A stretch of DNA of 64,000 nucleotides from positions 21,423,887 through 21,487,886 of the forward strand of contig NC_085868.1 in NCBI RefSeq assembly GCF_034702125.1. The letters are read 5' to 3'. The notes beneath the pieces were generated by a model. It was given only the letters and a program-made list of their open reading frames with translations, searched no databases and was not told the DNA's origin. This document shows positions 22,861 to 33,860 of this stretch, in pieces (the first letter of the stretch is position 1; every line of letters starts with the position of its first letter). A program made the translations under genes and the position numbers. The stretch is from Engraulis encrasicolus. Lineage: Eukaryota; Chordata; Actinopteri; Clupeiformes; Engraulidae.

Positions 22861-23690
22861 CTACAAAGTGCAGTAACTATACCAGCATTGAAGTTAAGTA
22901 GCTACTGGTATTGGGTTTGATAGTGTAATTACTGTTAAAAGGAGTTACAAATTTGGCATGGCATTATCTCTTAAACACATTTGAACCATAAGGCACATTT
23001 GACACATTTGAACCATAAGGCGTTGTCGTAAGATCAAGGTGTAATGAAAACCATTTTCAGTCAATGGAACTTTGATTTGTTAACAATTTTCAATCAATTT
23101 TAACAAAACATGCACTTACAGGACTGCACTTTGCATTTGGGTAGTGTGCACAGTGCACATTATTACATAGAGAGCCAGTGAACATTTCAAATCAAGTATC
23201 GTAAGTATTGTGAAGTTGTAGGTCTTTAATTCTCTCTGCAAACTGGAACATTCAAAGCAAAGGAGATTTCAGAAAACCAAAAACAAAATACATACAACAA
23301 AGATAGCTCTGGGGCAAAGGAGAAACAAGGTCTACCAACGAGACCACACAAAGAATGCAGTGACCTTCTGGTGTGCAGGATAATTGGCAAGTTGATGAGG
23401 GTAAGTGGATCATGGGACCAATTAGAAAACAGGGGAATTGGATCTCTTTGTCAAGTGGCGTGACCATAGCAAGATTTGTGACAATAGCACTCCAAACACC
23501 TGAAATATCTATGGTCAGGGCTGAGGCTGAAATGTCACTACGTTATGTTATATGTGCCTAGCCCTTCATAGGGTGCGACTACTGTGACTTACATGATTTG
23601 TTTCCTTTGTTTGCTGTGCACTGCCCTATATAGACCCTACTGTAGGGAACATTTCCTATTATCATTCTGTAGGACTGCGCTACATGTCTC
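22861..23690. other. Unassigned stretch
   Basis: Small direct repeat ATTTGAACCATAAGGC at about 22979 and 23006. No coding signal. Confidence 0.5.
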
Positions 23691-23872
23691 TGCTGAATAG
23701 CCCCTGTGGTTGCACTTTCAATGTTTCAAATGCACTTTTCAATGTTTTCAATGTTTTTGTATGTGTCATTCCCTGTTTATTTTCGAATGTGTGAGCTCAC
23801 CAAAGCACATTCCTAGCGACTGCATTTGTATACTGTTGATATGGCTAATAAACTTGAAACTTGAACTTGATA
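23691..23872 (+). mobile_element. LINE 3' UTR fragment
   Basis: Ends GGCTAATAAACTTGAAACTTGAACTTGA-like, i.e. AATAAA followed by a short tandem ACTTGAA tail, typical of CR1/Rex-group LINE 3' ends in fish. Coding part absent; clade tentative. Confidence 0.5.
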
Positions 23873-23959
23873 CCAGATGACGACCAATTACTGGCTGATT
23901 TGATTTCGAGGAGCTCTGTGGCAAGGCTGTGTGATGAGAGCTGAATGTCAATGTACTTT

Positions 23960-24160
23960 GATGATGTGATAGTGTGTAGGGGCAGGGACGCTGACAGCTT
24001 TGGCTGGAGTGGACCCAGAGCAAAGGCATCTGAAAGGCCCACCACCCAATACATACAGTGCAATGTAATGACCCAATTCTGGGGCTCCCCTCTCCCTGGG
24101 CCCGGGACAACTGACCCAATCCCCCCCCCCCACCCCTCCACCCCCCTTCTGGCTTCCCTG
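23960..24160. mobile_element. GGGCCC-rich MITE-like fragment
   Basis: ACCCAATTCTGGGGCTCCCC, TGGGCCCGGGACAA and a C-run resemble 32280-32420, where ACCCAATTTTGGGCCCCCTC and GGGCCCGGGACAA occur. Ends not defined. Confidence 0.45.
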
Positions 24161-24313
24161 CATGAGTGGCTAGATGACTGACATAGCTCACCTCCAACTC
24201 CAGTCTCATCTGGTGGTTTTGATTAGGAATCACATCATTACTTTAATGAGCCATTTTAAAATTGTAGATAAGGACTGTATTTTTTATAGGGCGGAAAATT
24301 GTTATTATAGAAA

Positions 24314-24732
24314 TAGGGGTGGGCATAGATTAATTTTTTTAATCTAGATTAATCTCACTGTAATTATGAAATTAATCTAGATTAATCTAGATTAATCTAT
24401 ATCAAAATGGCTCATTCAGAATAGGCACGATAGCGAAATAATGCCGAAAAAAACCTTGGGGTTTCTTAAGACAGATGGCGCATTAGACCAGAGCTCATCT
24501 TTTTTTCCAAAATGCATCTCATCTTCAAAAAATGGTCATGTTGATACTTGGAGATGAAAAAATCACAGCAATATGTGTAAAGTGTGTCCAATATGTTAGG
24601 AAGCATTTACAGTTATAAGATGAAAATTTCAAAATGAACAGCGCTATAAGTTGTAGAGGCAAATACAGATAAATCTATTAAACATTTAGGCTATTTAAAC
24701 AATATTACCTCAACAATTCAGCATTTCTAATG

Positions 24733-24830
<98 letters not shown>

Positions 24831-25630
24831 AGCGGCTCCTTTAAGAGAGGGAGGAGCTCTGCGCGTAGTAGGCACGGGCACAGCAGCCCTCAGCACAGCC
24901 AGGCTACTGGATATGCCTATCTAGAACCTACAGCACTGGCACACAGTGATTTGACAGTTGTTCTCAGAGTTAGAATGCCAGATGAGTTACAACTCGACAT
25001 GAATTCAGTTTGCAAAAAAAAAAAAAGTCAAGCGCGACAACCGCGAGGTTTATTACCGTCGGACATGAGAATATCTCACTGAATCGCAAATGTGCGCGAT
25101 TGCAACACAAACATTCAGCGAGAGTAGATATTGACAGTTTCAGTTTGACAATCTTCAAAATGCATAGGACTATCACACGGAATGTTTTGCAATTATAGCA
25201 CAGGCAAGATTTCTGGAAGTTGTTTAGGCCTATGTATTCTATGCAATGCGTGAGGAAATGTAGGCTATGTCGGGCTGGTAGCTACTCACACCCAATAATG
25301 TCTCTCTATGCTTCACCTAAAACAATAGCGTCTCTTTAGTCTACCACTTATGAAAAAGCACTCAAACAACAACTACCACGGCAGAGGGATTAATGTTTTC
25401 AGCATGCAAACACTTCATATTTAGTAGGTCTGCTGAAACAACAGGTGGAGAGAGGAGAAGCCACTGGAGCGCAGTCTAAAAGCGTCTGTCAATTAAACGC
25501 TATGGTGACGTGCATACCCAAACTCCAAACCTATATTTTGAGAATAGATTAACGTGCGATATTTTCTTTATCGCGCGACAAGAGTCTCACATTATCGCAG
25601 CACGTTAACGCCGATAACGGCCCACCACTA
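24314..25630. mobile_element. hAT-like element, 1.3 kb, non-coding
   Basis: Ends TAGGGGTGGGC and GCCCACCACTA. Flanks TATAGAAA and TATAAAAA match 7 of 8. The left subterminal part repeats AATCTAGATT four to five times; the right part has CGCGCGATAA / AACGTGCGATA words. A pure (GA)n array sits inside (24735-24828). No transposase seen. Confidence 0.78.
24735..24828. repeat. (GA)n microsatellite
   Basis: About 47 uninterrupted GA units within the hAT-like element at 24314-25630. Confidence 0.98.
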
Positions 25631-25679
25631 TATAAAAACTCTCTCTCTCTCTCTCTGACTGACATACAGTTGTTTACAC

Positions 25680-25751
25680 ATAGTTATGTACATTGCGTGT
25701 GTGTGTGCGTGGTTGTGTGTGTGTGTGCGTGGGTGCGTGCGTACGTGCGCC
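25680..25751. repeat. Degenerate TG/GC tract
   Basis: TG and GTGCGTGCGTACGTGCGC. Its end supplies the target duplication of the next element. Confidence 0.9.
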
Positions 25752-25874
25752 CAGGGCCGTTCCAAGGGGGGTGCGAACTTAAGATGTGAGGCCCTTTTCA
25801 GGATAGCATATTTTTCACATAGACCTGGCTTACTTTCGTAGCCAGGGCGCATTGTAATGATAATAGTAATAGGC

Positions 25875-25875
<1 letters not shown>

Positions 25876-25908
<33 letters not shown>
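25876..25908. repeat. (TAA)n microsatellite
   Basis: About eleven TAA units. Confidence 0.96.
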
Positions 25909-25909
<1 letters not shown>

Positions 25910-25959
25910 GATGCAGATTATAGACGCAGCATTACTAATATTATAAGGTCTGTTTTTAA

Positions 25960-27817
25960 CCCTTTCATGCAGACACCATGAAAAAAATGTGCAAGATTTT
26001 TTATATATTGATTTTCTCACTCATAATGGAGCTAATATGAAGAATCTTTTGGAATTTTTCAAAAATCTATTTTGATATGGAAGTTATTTTACTGTCCACA
26101 TATGTGGACACTGCGCATCAAAGGAGTGAAAAGTTATATAGGCCTATACTGTATTTCAAGTTCAAATTAAGCTGTTTTATTCATTTTTATGGTGTTTTAT
26201 GCTATATAACAACACAATATAACACTTTAACACCATATATCACTGTAATTAACCAACAACAAAAACATATATATAAAAATAGCATTGTTTATATAGGCGG
26301 TCATAGAAAAATATGTGGGAAATTCTTATTGCATGCAAGAAGACAGCCAATGCTGGTGAACAAAAAGCTCAGTTTGATTCAGCATGTACTCTAGCTCAAT
26401 CTTACATCATTTATGTTGTCCCTGTATAAAAGGTAATGTGAAATTTGCCTCCAGACACATGCGTTCTGTAGTCATTCATCAGCATTTTCAAGTATTTTCT
26501 GTAAAAAAAATAGTGTTAAATAGACCCCCTATTATAAATGTAAGTTAATTTACTTACTTTCCATGTTACCTTGTGTCATATTACAACATTATATGACACT
26601 TATGCATTATACATTACACTATTTAAGGAACAAAGATGAAACAAAGAGAAAAAAAACTGTCAATTTAGCAATATTTACATACACAGCTATGGCAAGATTT
26701 GTGGGGAAACCTTGTTGTATGTGGAAAAAAACCTTAAATTCTGATGAAGACACATCTGTATTTGATTCAGCATGGATTCTAGCTCAATCCTACATCATTT
26801 ATGTTGTCCCTATATGAAAGGTAATATGAAATTTGCCTCCAGACACATGCGTTTTGTAGTCATTCATCAGCATGTTCAAGTATTTTCTGTGAAAAAATAG
26901 TGTTAAATAGACCTCCTATTATAAATGCAAGTTATTTTACTTACTTTCCATGTTACTATATGTAATATTACAACATTATATGACACTTACACATTATATT
27001 ACAGTATTTAACGAACAAAGATGAAAAAAGAGAAAAAAAACTGTCAATTTAGCAATATTTCCATACACAGCTATGGCAAGATTTGTGGGGAAACCTTGTT
27101 GCATGTGGAAAAAAACTTCAATTCTGATGAAGACAGATCTGTATTTGATTCAGCATGTATTCTAGCTCATTCCTACATCATTTGTGTCATTTTGTGGTGA
27201 AAGAAACTCGAAATATGCCTATAGACACGTGCGTGAAACACTAATTTTAGGTAGTTTTTCTTGAATTTATTAAATTAAAAGTGTTAAAATGTGTTAAATA
27301 TGTTAAAAATAATTTATTTTCACACTATAATCATTATAAATGCTCATAACATTAAGTATTTGCCCAAAATGAGCAGAATATTCTCACGGTAATCATAAAT
27401 AATATGTTTATCATTAGACTCCCTTGATGCGCAACGTCCACATACGTGGACAGTAGCTTTATATAGTATAAAAACCTACCTTTATTGTAAATTTGGATTT
27501 TAACAACATAGACTTCTCAAGTGAACTGTACTAAACATCATAATATTTTTTAAAACCTGAAATTGCCCTTTGGTGTGGTTGATTTTCAGATATAAACATG
27601 CTTGTTATGGTCATAATTCACATCGGTGGATTTCTTAGATTGATGATGTCATCAAACACTTAATATTTAGTGCAAAAAGTTATAACTGCTGTTAAAGTAT
27701 TGTAATGAACCTCAGGGTACTTCCCATATACAATTTGGAAAAAAATAACCACTATTTACCTATCTAAAGTGGGGTTAGAATTACTGTCCACGTATGTGGA
27801 CACCGTGCATGAAAGGG
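25960..27817. mobile_element. piggyBac-like non-autonomous composite, 1.86 kb
   Basis: CCCTTTCATGCA at the left and TGCATGAAAGGG at the right are perfect 12-bp inverted repeats, each bordered by TTAA (25956-25959, 27818-27821). That is the piggyBac superfamily signature. Two degenerate inner ends (about 26090-26127 and 27421-27458) make the layout left-right, 1.3 kb, left-right. TGTCCACATATGTGGACA (26093-26110) and close variants mark three ends. No transposase. Confidence 0.82.
26170..27230. repeat. Tandem repeat of about 385 bp, 2.5-3 copies
   Basis: TTTGATTCAGCATG starts at 26373, 26761 and 27144 (spacings 388 and 383). CTCCAGACACATGCGTT and TTTGTGGGGAAACC recur with the same offset. Copies two and three are most alike; the first is diverged at its left. 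Confidence 0.92.
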
Positions 27818-28324
27818 TTAATTACTGTAGGCTATGTAGCCTATCCACTCATTTTATGACTGTAAAACAATAGTTGAGCAGCGTTGCAGTGCGGTATCCT
27901 TGTGAAAAGGGGCAGAGAAGGGGCAGAGAATGCGTGCACATCATTGGACTAAACAGACGAGAAATGAAAGGATAAAGGTCTGACACGTCGTCGCACTATT
28001 AAACCTGTTAAGATGAAACGGCATGGACATCGATGATAACATGAAATGCAACGGTGAGTCCACGTGGAGCAGTGATGATATTCAAAAGATGTGTCGGGAA
28101 ACTTATCACGAGGGCGTGCAGAGCTGTTCTCTGAAGAAATTATGAGGCCTACATTGCGCAACCTACAATGTTGGAGTTAAAAAATGTCTGATCAGTTAAA
28201 ACACTGAAAACAAATTGGTCCGACTCCGCTCCATTAAATTGAGTCCGGTAAATTCCACTGTGGTCTCATAACTACACCTTTTTCATTCGGGGGTAAGGCA
28301 CTATAGCATATTGAGGCAATGCAG

Positions 28325-28575
28325 CCATCGGTTTGAGGTTTGAAGTGGGCTATATTATCTCCGAGGCGCACACTTCTTGTGCATCAACTGATTCCCCAAT
28401 TGAATCGCACGCCGCTCTCGCGCATAGAAAAGATATCGCAGAAATGTGCAGCCAGCCATCGCTTTGAGGTGGGCTATAATTTCTCCGAGGCGCACACTTC
28501 TTGCGCATCAACTGATTCCCCAATTGAATCGCACGCCGCTCTCGCGCATAGAAAAGATATTGCAGAACTGTCTGT
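28325..28575. repeat. Two tandem copies of a 124-bp unit
   Basis: CCGAGGCGCACACTTCTTG at 28361 and 28485, and TGATTCCCCAATTGAATCGC in each copy. Nearly identical, hence young. Confidence 0.93.
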
Positions 28576-28980
28576 CGAGTGACAACATCAACGTCCTCAT
28601 GCTGAAGAATGAAGTGGGCGTTTAATTTGCCTTATAACCAAAATAGATGATTTCTCTCGGTCAGTCGCCCTACTGTCGAATGCTGCCACGGACTTCTGCT
28701 TTGTGTTCAACATTTACGCGAGAAAGCATCTCCTGTTGCAAAAAAAGCTACAGGTGTCAGAGGAGCGTGGATGAGCGTGGAGGAGCGTGAGTGGTGCATT
28801 GCGATGAATGAAATGCAGGTTTATTTTACAAACATGAATCTCATTGTCTACAAAGGACCGCATTAAATAATTAAATAATCAAAACTGCAATCGCATTGTC
28901 CAAGGCGCGAGGCCCGTCACTGCACAAGGCCCAGGGCGAGCGCCCAGCTCGCCAGCCCTAGGGACGGCCCTGCGTGCGCC

Positions 28981-29409
28981 TCTGTGTGTGTTCCTGCACA
29001 GCTACAGATAATTAGGGGTGTCAATCAATCTAAGCATTAGAAAAGTAAAAGCCTTAGTACATACTCCAGTGAGCATACACAACATCAGACATCAGACCAA
29101 ATACAGGTAGTAGCCTATTAAGTACAGTGAAGGAATATTGTTATTGAATTAAATGTTTTTTTTTGTGATCAGCATTTTTCCTTTTCATTGATAAATATCC
29201 ACAATACAAACATAAATCTGGCTTTCCTCAGACTCAGATGCCTTCAGATTTCTAGCTGCACTCGGTTTAGTTCCAGTGTTGTCTGCAGGCCTAACCTAAT
29301 GCAATGTAATGTTTCTTCTCCGTCTCAGAAATAACATATGATAAGTGTGCGGATACTTTCTTCCTGCGACATCAATTCTGCCTGGCGGCCGGCTAGAGAC
29401 CACAGTGGC
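28981..29409 (-). mobile_element. Dispersed repeat X, minus copy, first part
   Basis: Reverse complement of 18425-18945 with scattered substitutions. It abuts the hAT at 25752-28972 on one side and the hAT MITE at 29410 on the other. Confidence 0.8.
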
Positions 29410-30863
29410 CATGGCCGGCACTAGGCATAGGCAGAATAGGCGTTCGCATAGGGCGCCAAATGTCTTGGGGGGGCACCACGGTCGACAGAATTACAGTATT
29501 AAGTAAAATTAAGCATAAAACTTAACATTGACAGTGACTTTTAATGGACACTCGGTACATATACTAGATCAGGGGTACTCAATTAAAAGTCCCAGAGGGC
29601 CAGTTTTTCAAAATTCCTCCCTATAAAGGGCCGGGCCGGGCTGACACGACACGACCCCCACCAAAAAAATTATTTAAAAAAAATAAAAAATGATAAGGCC
29701 TTTGTAATCACAAAACACACGCACTCACACCCCCAGCAGATATTTAGTTTCCAGTGACAGGATGGGAGAACATTTCTCTCATAAAGGGCCTGCATTTTTC
29801 TGGAGCACTGTGGGGTGAGGTGCCTGCCTTGCTGTCATTGCCACCCACCCTTCAGTATTTTTTTTAAATGACATAAGATTAGCCTATATTTGCAGACTAC
29901 AATCATAAACATTTATTTCTTAGTGAGAAAACCAATAAGCCTGAAGATAACACTTTTCAAACAAATGTTGCTTATTATGACTTTGTTTATGCAGCTCTCA
30001 CATGCTTAATGAGAATCAGATGCAATAATGGACTCAACAAAGAGGACACATAGATAGGAGGACACCAGGTTTTGCCAACAAGAAAATGGCAAATTGATGC
30101 AATGTTGATTAAATGCAACAGCCAATAATAAATAATCAAGTTGCTCATAACTTTGTTTGAAATCTTATGAGGGGCTTAGCTTTCCAAACAAACTATTTGG
30201 GGACTGTTTAAAAGTGTGAAAAGTTTATCAAGCAATTCGTTTTTAAGTAGGCTACCCCTAGTTAGCTGCCAGCAGAGCTCAAACACAATTTGCCTTAATT
30301 TGTGTTAGCAACTAGCTACAGCTAGTGATAAACCAATTCGAAGTCCTAACACACTGTATGCAATGAAATGTGGACCATTACTTTCAAAAACCAGGCAAAG
30401 AGAACTTTGTAAATAATTTATTTACAAGTTCTACCGTCCTTCCCTTCTGTAGTCTACCTCACAACAGCCTCTGCCACCCTCATAGTCACTTCTGTTTGGA
30501 GCCTGCAGGGAGAAACTGATTGAGGGGGCGGAGACACGGCACGCATCTTCCTAGCGTCTGTGGCGCGATTTCAAAATAAGAGCCGGCAGCGCGATCGGAC
30601 CCAAAAAAAAAAAAAAAAAATTTTTTAATTTTTTTTTTAATTTTTCAAAATTATTCGAGGGCCACAAATAGATGCCCCGCGGGCCACAAGTGGCCCGCGG
30701 GCCGCTATTTGAGTATGGGGGTACTAGATACTAGGTACTAGATTATCTGTGCTCGATCAGATGTATCACACTACAGGTATGTTTACAGATGCCAATGTCA
30801 AAATCCACAAAAAGAAAAGATTGGTGCTTGCCTAGGGCACCAAATTGACTAGAACCGTCCCTG
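29410..30863 (-). mobile_element. hAT MITE of repeat X, minus copy, split by another hAT
   Basis: Ends CATGGCCGGCACTAGGC and AGAACCGTCCCTG correspond to the MITE at 18180-18424. It is interrupted by 29570-30721. Unusually, TTCTTCCTGC to ACAGTGGC (about 52 bp) occurs on both outer sides (29358-29409 and 30868-30920) instead of an 8-bp duplication. Confidence 0.78.
29570..30721. mobile_element. hAT-type element, 1.15 kb, perfect 8-bp duplication
   Basis: Begins CAGGGGTACTCAATTA and ends GCCGCTATTTGAGTATGGGGG. TACTAGAT flanks both sides exactly (29562-29569, 30722-30729). Near the right end are an A/T homopolymer hairpin (30602-30645) and GGCCCGCGGGCC. No transposase frame. Confidence 0.88.
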
Positions 30864-31455
30864 ACAGTTCTTCCTGCAACATCAGTGCTGCCTGGGCGGC
30901 CGGCTAGAGACCACAGTGGCGTGGGCGGGTTACACTGATGGAGATGGAGTCGCCTTGAGCACAGAGCCATACAGAGTGGAGAGTCGGGCAATCTCCACTG
31001 TGTCCTAGGGCCGACTTCCGCATTAACAAAATTAGCTGTTTAGCGTCTCAGAACTGCTTAAGCATTGCAAATGTTAGTGCCTAGAAGTGGGCGTAGCACA
31101 CAGCAAATGCAATGCGATGCAATGCAGGGAATATGACAAGACTTGCTGTTCGTAGTAATAACTTCAGATAAACATCACAGATGGTAAAAGTGTTGTGATT
31201 ATCACCACCGAGACAGTTGATATTTTACATATTTGTGGTGATTACCCCGCAGTATAGTTCGTTAGTCCTTACTTTTGGCTGTTAATGTGGTGGTTCTATG
31301 TTGAGTCTATGGAAAGACAGCCGCTTTAGGCACGACCTTATCTCGTTGAAAGGCGGGGCTGCAATTTAATTCCTGGTCCTCCAATCGCGCAACTCTCCCC
31401 TCTGTATGGCTCTGCTTGAGCAGAGGGACTGTGTGCACAGACGAGAGCTTCCTTG
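30864..31455 (-). mobile_element. Dispersed repeat X, minus copy, second part
   Basis: Reverse complement of the left end of X (18105-18179), interrupted by the hAT MITE at 30962-31414. Confidence 0.75.
30962..31414. mobile_element. hAT MITE, 453 bp, perfect 8-bp duplication
   Basis: CAGAGCCATACAGAGTGGAG at the left and (reverse complement) CAGAGCCATACAGAGGGGAG at the right differ at one position in 20. CTTGAGCA flanks both sides exactly (30954-30961, 31415-31422). Confidence 0.9.
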
Positions 31456-32001
31456 CATAACATAACTACGTAACTCTACTCATCTCTAATGATGGGTACC
31501 AACCCGCACTACATTTCATCTGTTGGTTGAGCTGTCTGTGCATGAAGAGCTTCTCATGAACAATACCTCTGTCAGTCAAATTCAAAGTTCACTGTGAACG
31601 TTCATTAGAATCTCTGTCAAGTGTATATTTAAGTTTGTTAGAAACTTTATACAAATCAAATTGCCTCATGGAGACAATAATCACGCGGGTGATATGCCAA
31701 ACACACACGTGAGACAAATCAGACTGCAATAGAACAAGTCCGACAGGGAGACAAAGATGCGTTCAATGGCGGTGAAGATTGTGTCTTTTGGCCGATTTAA
31801 GGTATGCATTTCAAACGGACGGACGGACAGACGGAAAGACGGACGGACGAACATACCCTCTTGTAGAGATGCTAGGACGCATCTAAAAACAGAAGGGACT
31901 AGCTACCTGTAGGTTGCACTAGCACAGACCATTGAAATGAGGTCACTCAGTTCAAGAGGAGCGCAAAACTTAACTCATTCACCACCCCTAACCTCACAGC
32001 A
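31456..32001. other. Unassigned stretch with (GGAC)n
   Basis: GGAC/GGACAGAC tetranucleotide repeat at 31815-31855; otherwise nothing recognised. Confidence 0.6.
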
Positions 32002-32273
32002 CACTGTAAAAAATGCTACCTGCCTCAGAATTCCAAGTTTAATTTAAATCCTTATTGTAAGTTGTGTGAAGCTTTGGATTGTAGCTTTTAGTTCAAACAA
32101 CACGCACAACCCTGTACCATTTAGAATAGAGTTTTAAATTAACTTGGAATTCTGAGGCAGCTGGTAAACTTTTCAAGTTAAACCATGCTGTTGCCATTGC
32201 AGTGTACAGTATAGGGGAACAAATTAACTATTTAAGTTATCATGACTTATCACAGATATCAGTTTTTACAGTG
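32002..32273. mobile_element. MITE with CACTGTAAAAA ends
   Basis: CACTGTAAAAAATG and (reverse complement) CACTGTAAAAACTG. Inside, GCCTCAGAATTCCAAGTT (about 32022) is repeated inverted at about 32142-32160 as a nested stem. Confidence 0.7.
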
Positions 32274-32430
32274 CAGGGTTGGTGACCTGCTTTGACTGGG
32301 CCCGGGACAAAATCATCTGATGGGGCCCCCTCTCAATATATACAATATAATGGGCACCCAATTTTGGGCCCCCTCTCTCCTCAGACCCGGGGCAACATTA
32401 CCACCCACCCCCCCTCCTCGCCCATCGTCT
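32274..32430. mobile_element. GGGCCC-rich MITE-like fragment, second copy
   Basis: CAGGGTTGGTGACC start, GGGCCCGGGACAA and ACCCAATTTTGGGCCCCC, similar to 23960-24160. Right end not defined. Confidence 0.45.
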
Positions 32431-32696
32431 TTACAGCTTCTCAGTATCTCAGATGGCGTCCTGACGTGCTTACAACCACTTTCATCAAGAGACGCTCATA
32501 AAAGCCAATGCATTACAGTACCTTACACTACACGGAACACATGCCTTTATCTAAAGAGATGATCAAAAGAGGAAATTAAAAAAGTGTGCATAGGCTATGC
32601 GGAGTGCATTATCATTTTTTCCTCAAATTACCCATCGTAAACTACTCAGCTATCCATGGACACACACGCTTTCTAATGATACTCCAGTCCATGCAC

Positions 32697-32713
32697 ACAC
32701 GTGCAGGCATGCA

Positions 32714-32745
<32 letters not shown>

Positions 32746-32756
32746 CACACACAGGC
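32697..32756. repeat. (CACG)n then (CA)n
   Basis: About six GCAC/CACG units followed by CA. Confidence 0.95.
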
Positions 32757-32847
32757 ACACAGGTATGCATGCTTGTCCTTGGCCTCCTCCCTTGTCCATT
32801 AGTGAAGGGTTTAATTGCAGTGACTGCCAGTAGATGGGGGGGGCTCT

Positions 32848-33003
32848 ATTCAGACATACCGCTATTCAGACATACCGCAATTCAGACAGACTGCTATTCA
32901 GGCATATCACTATTCAGACATACCACAATTCAGACATACCACAATTCAGACATACCGCTATTCAGACATATCGCTATTCAGACATATCGCTATTCAGACA
33001 CCA
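32848..33003. repeat. 14-15-bp minisatellite (CTATTCAGACATACC)n
   Basis: About eleven tandem units ATTCAGACATAYCRCT. One inverted unit (GGCATGTCTGAATAG) lies 180 bp further at 33186-33200, so the array may derive from one terminus of a TIR element. Confidence 0.93.
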
Positions 33004-33014
33004 GATATCCCGTA

Positions 33015-33066
33015 GGGTTAGGGTCAGGGTCAGGGTCAAGGTCAGGGTTAGGGTTAGTGTTAGGGT
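33015..33066. repeat. Interstitial telomere-like repeat
   Basis: GGGTTAGGGTCAGGGTCAGG then GGGTTAGGGTTAG: mixed GGGTTA and GGGTCA hexamers, about eight units. The vertebrate telomere repeat is TTAGGG. Confidence 0.85.
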
Positions 33067-33319
33067 AACTGGATGCACTCCCTAAATTGAAAAAACCTGA
33101 GTAACGTAGCACAAACCACAGAAATGGCAGCTTTTTGTGGGAAACATCCCAGTATTCAGAAAATAGACAACAATGTCTAAATAGCGGCATGTCTGAATAG
33201 TGTCATGTAACCATAGAGAGAGCTCAATGGGCATACGTAGGCCAACTGGCAGTACAGAATGCAGGTCCCATAGTCCCTTAGATAACCTCTGAGCACCCAT
33301 GTGTTACTGATTGGGGTGT

Positions 33320-33442
33320 GCTGTGTGTGTGTGTGTGTGTGTGTGTGTAGCTGTGTGCGGTTTGATTGTGTGTGTGTTTGTGTGACTGCATGTGTACTGT
33401 GTATTTCATCTGTTTGTGTGTGTGTGCATGTGCGTGTGTGAC
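33320..33442. repeat. Degenerate (TG)n
   Basis: TG 33326-33348 and interrupted TG to the start of the 81-bp unit. Confidence 0.9.
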
Positions 33443-33520
33443 GACAGCGAAAGTGGAGGAGATTGCTGTCCCGCTGTGTTTGATTGTTTGGGCTGACCCT
33501 GACTTTGCTGGGGTACCATC

Positions 33521-33523
<3 letters not shown>
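33443..33523 (+). repeat. 81-bp unit embedded in TG repeats, copy 2
   Basis: Same length and about 92% identity to 20595-20675, followed by TG at once. No similarity is seen beyond the unit except TG. Confidence 0.9.
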
Positions 33524-33562
<39 letters not shown>

Positions 33563-33860
33563 TGTGTGCGTGCATGCCTGCGTGTGTGTGTGTGTGTCTG
33601 TGTGCGTGCGTGTGTGTGTTTTCTGTTTTGAAAGATAATACAGATCAACACCTCTGCAGTCGGTCGGTTCCCTACTGGGTTTGTTTGCACAGAAAGGGAG
33701 CTGCTACCCCAGTAATGTCAGGCTCAGCCATGAAACACAAACACACACACACACACGCATGCACACACACGCGCACACCTACACACAGAGACACACACGC
33801 ACACAAACATATTGTCTTGCACATGTACTTATTAACACGTGGACACACACACACACAGTT
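33524..33860. repeat. (TG)n and (CA)n degenerate tracts
   Basis: TG with GCGCGC and GTGCATGCC steps to 33620; CA-rich 33738-33860. Confidence 0.92.

Larger units (their letters stand above)
25752..28972. mobile_element. hAT-type element, 3.2 kb, perfect 8-bp duplication
   Basis: CAGGGCCGTTCC at the left, GGGACGGCCCTG at the right. CGTGCGCC flanks both sides exactly (25744-25751, 28973-28980). It contains (TAA)n, the piggyBac-like composite at 25960-27817 and a 124-bp tandem duplication, but no recognisable hAT transposase. Confidence 0.88.

Noticed and set aside
33015..33066. Telomere end or chromosome fusion point
   Set aside because: Only about eight mixed GGGTTA/GGGTCA units inside ordinary repeat DNA; far too short and degenerate, and fish genomes carry many such tracts.
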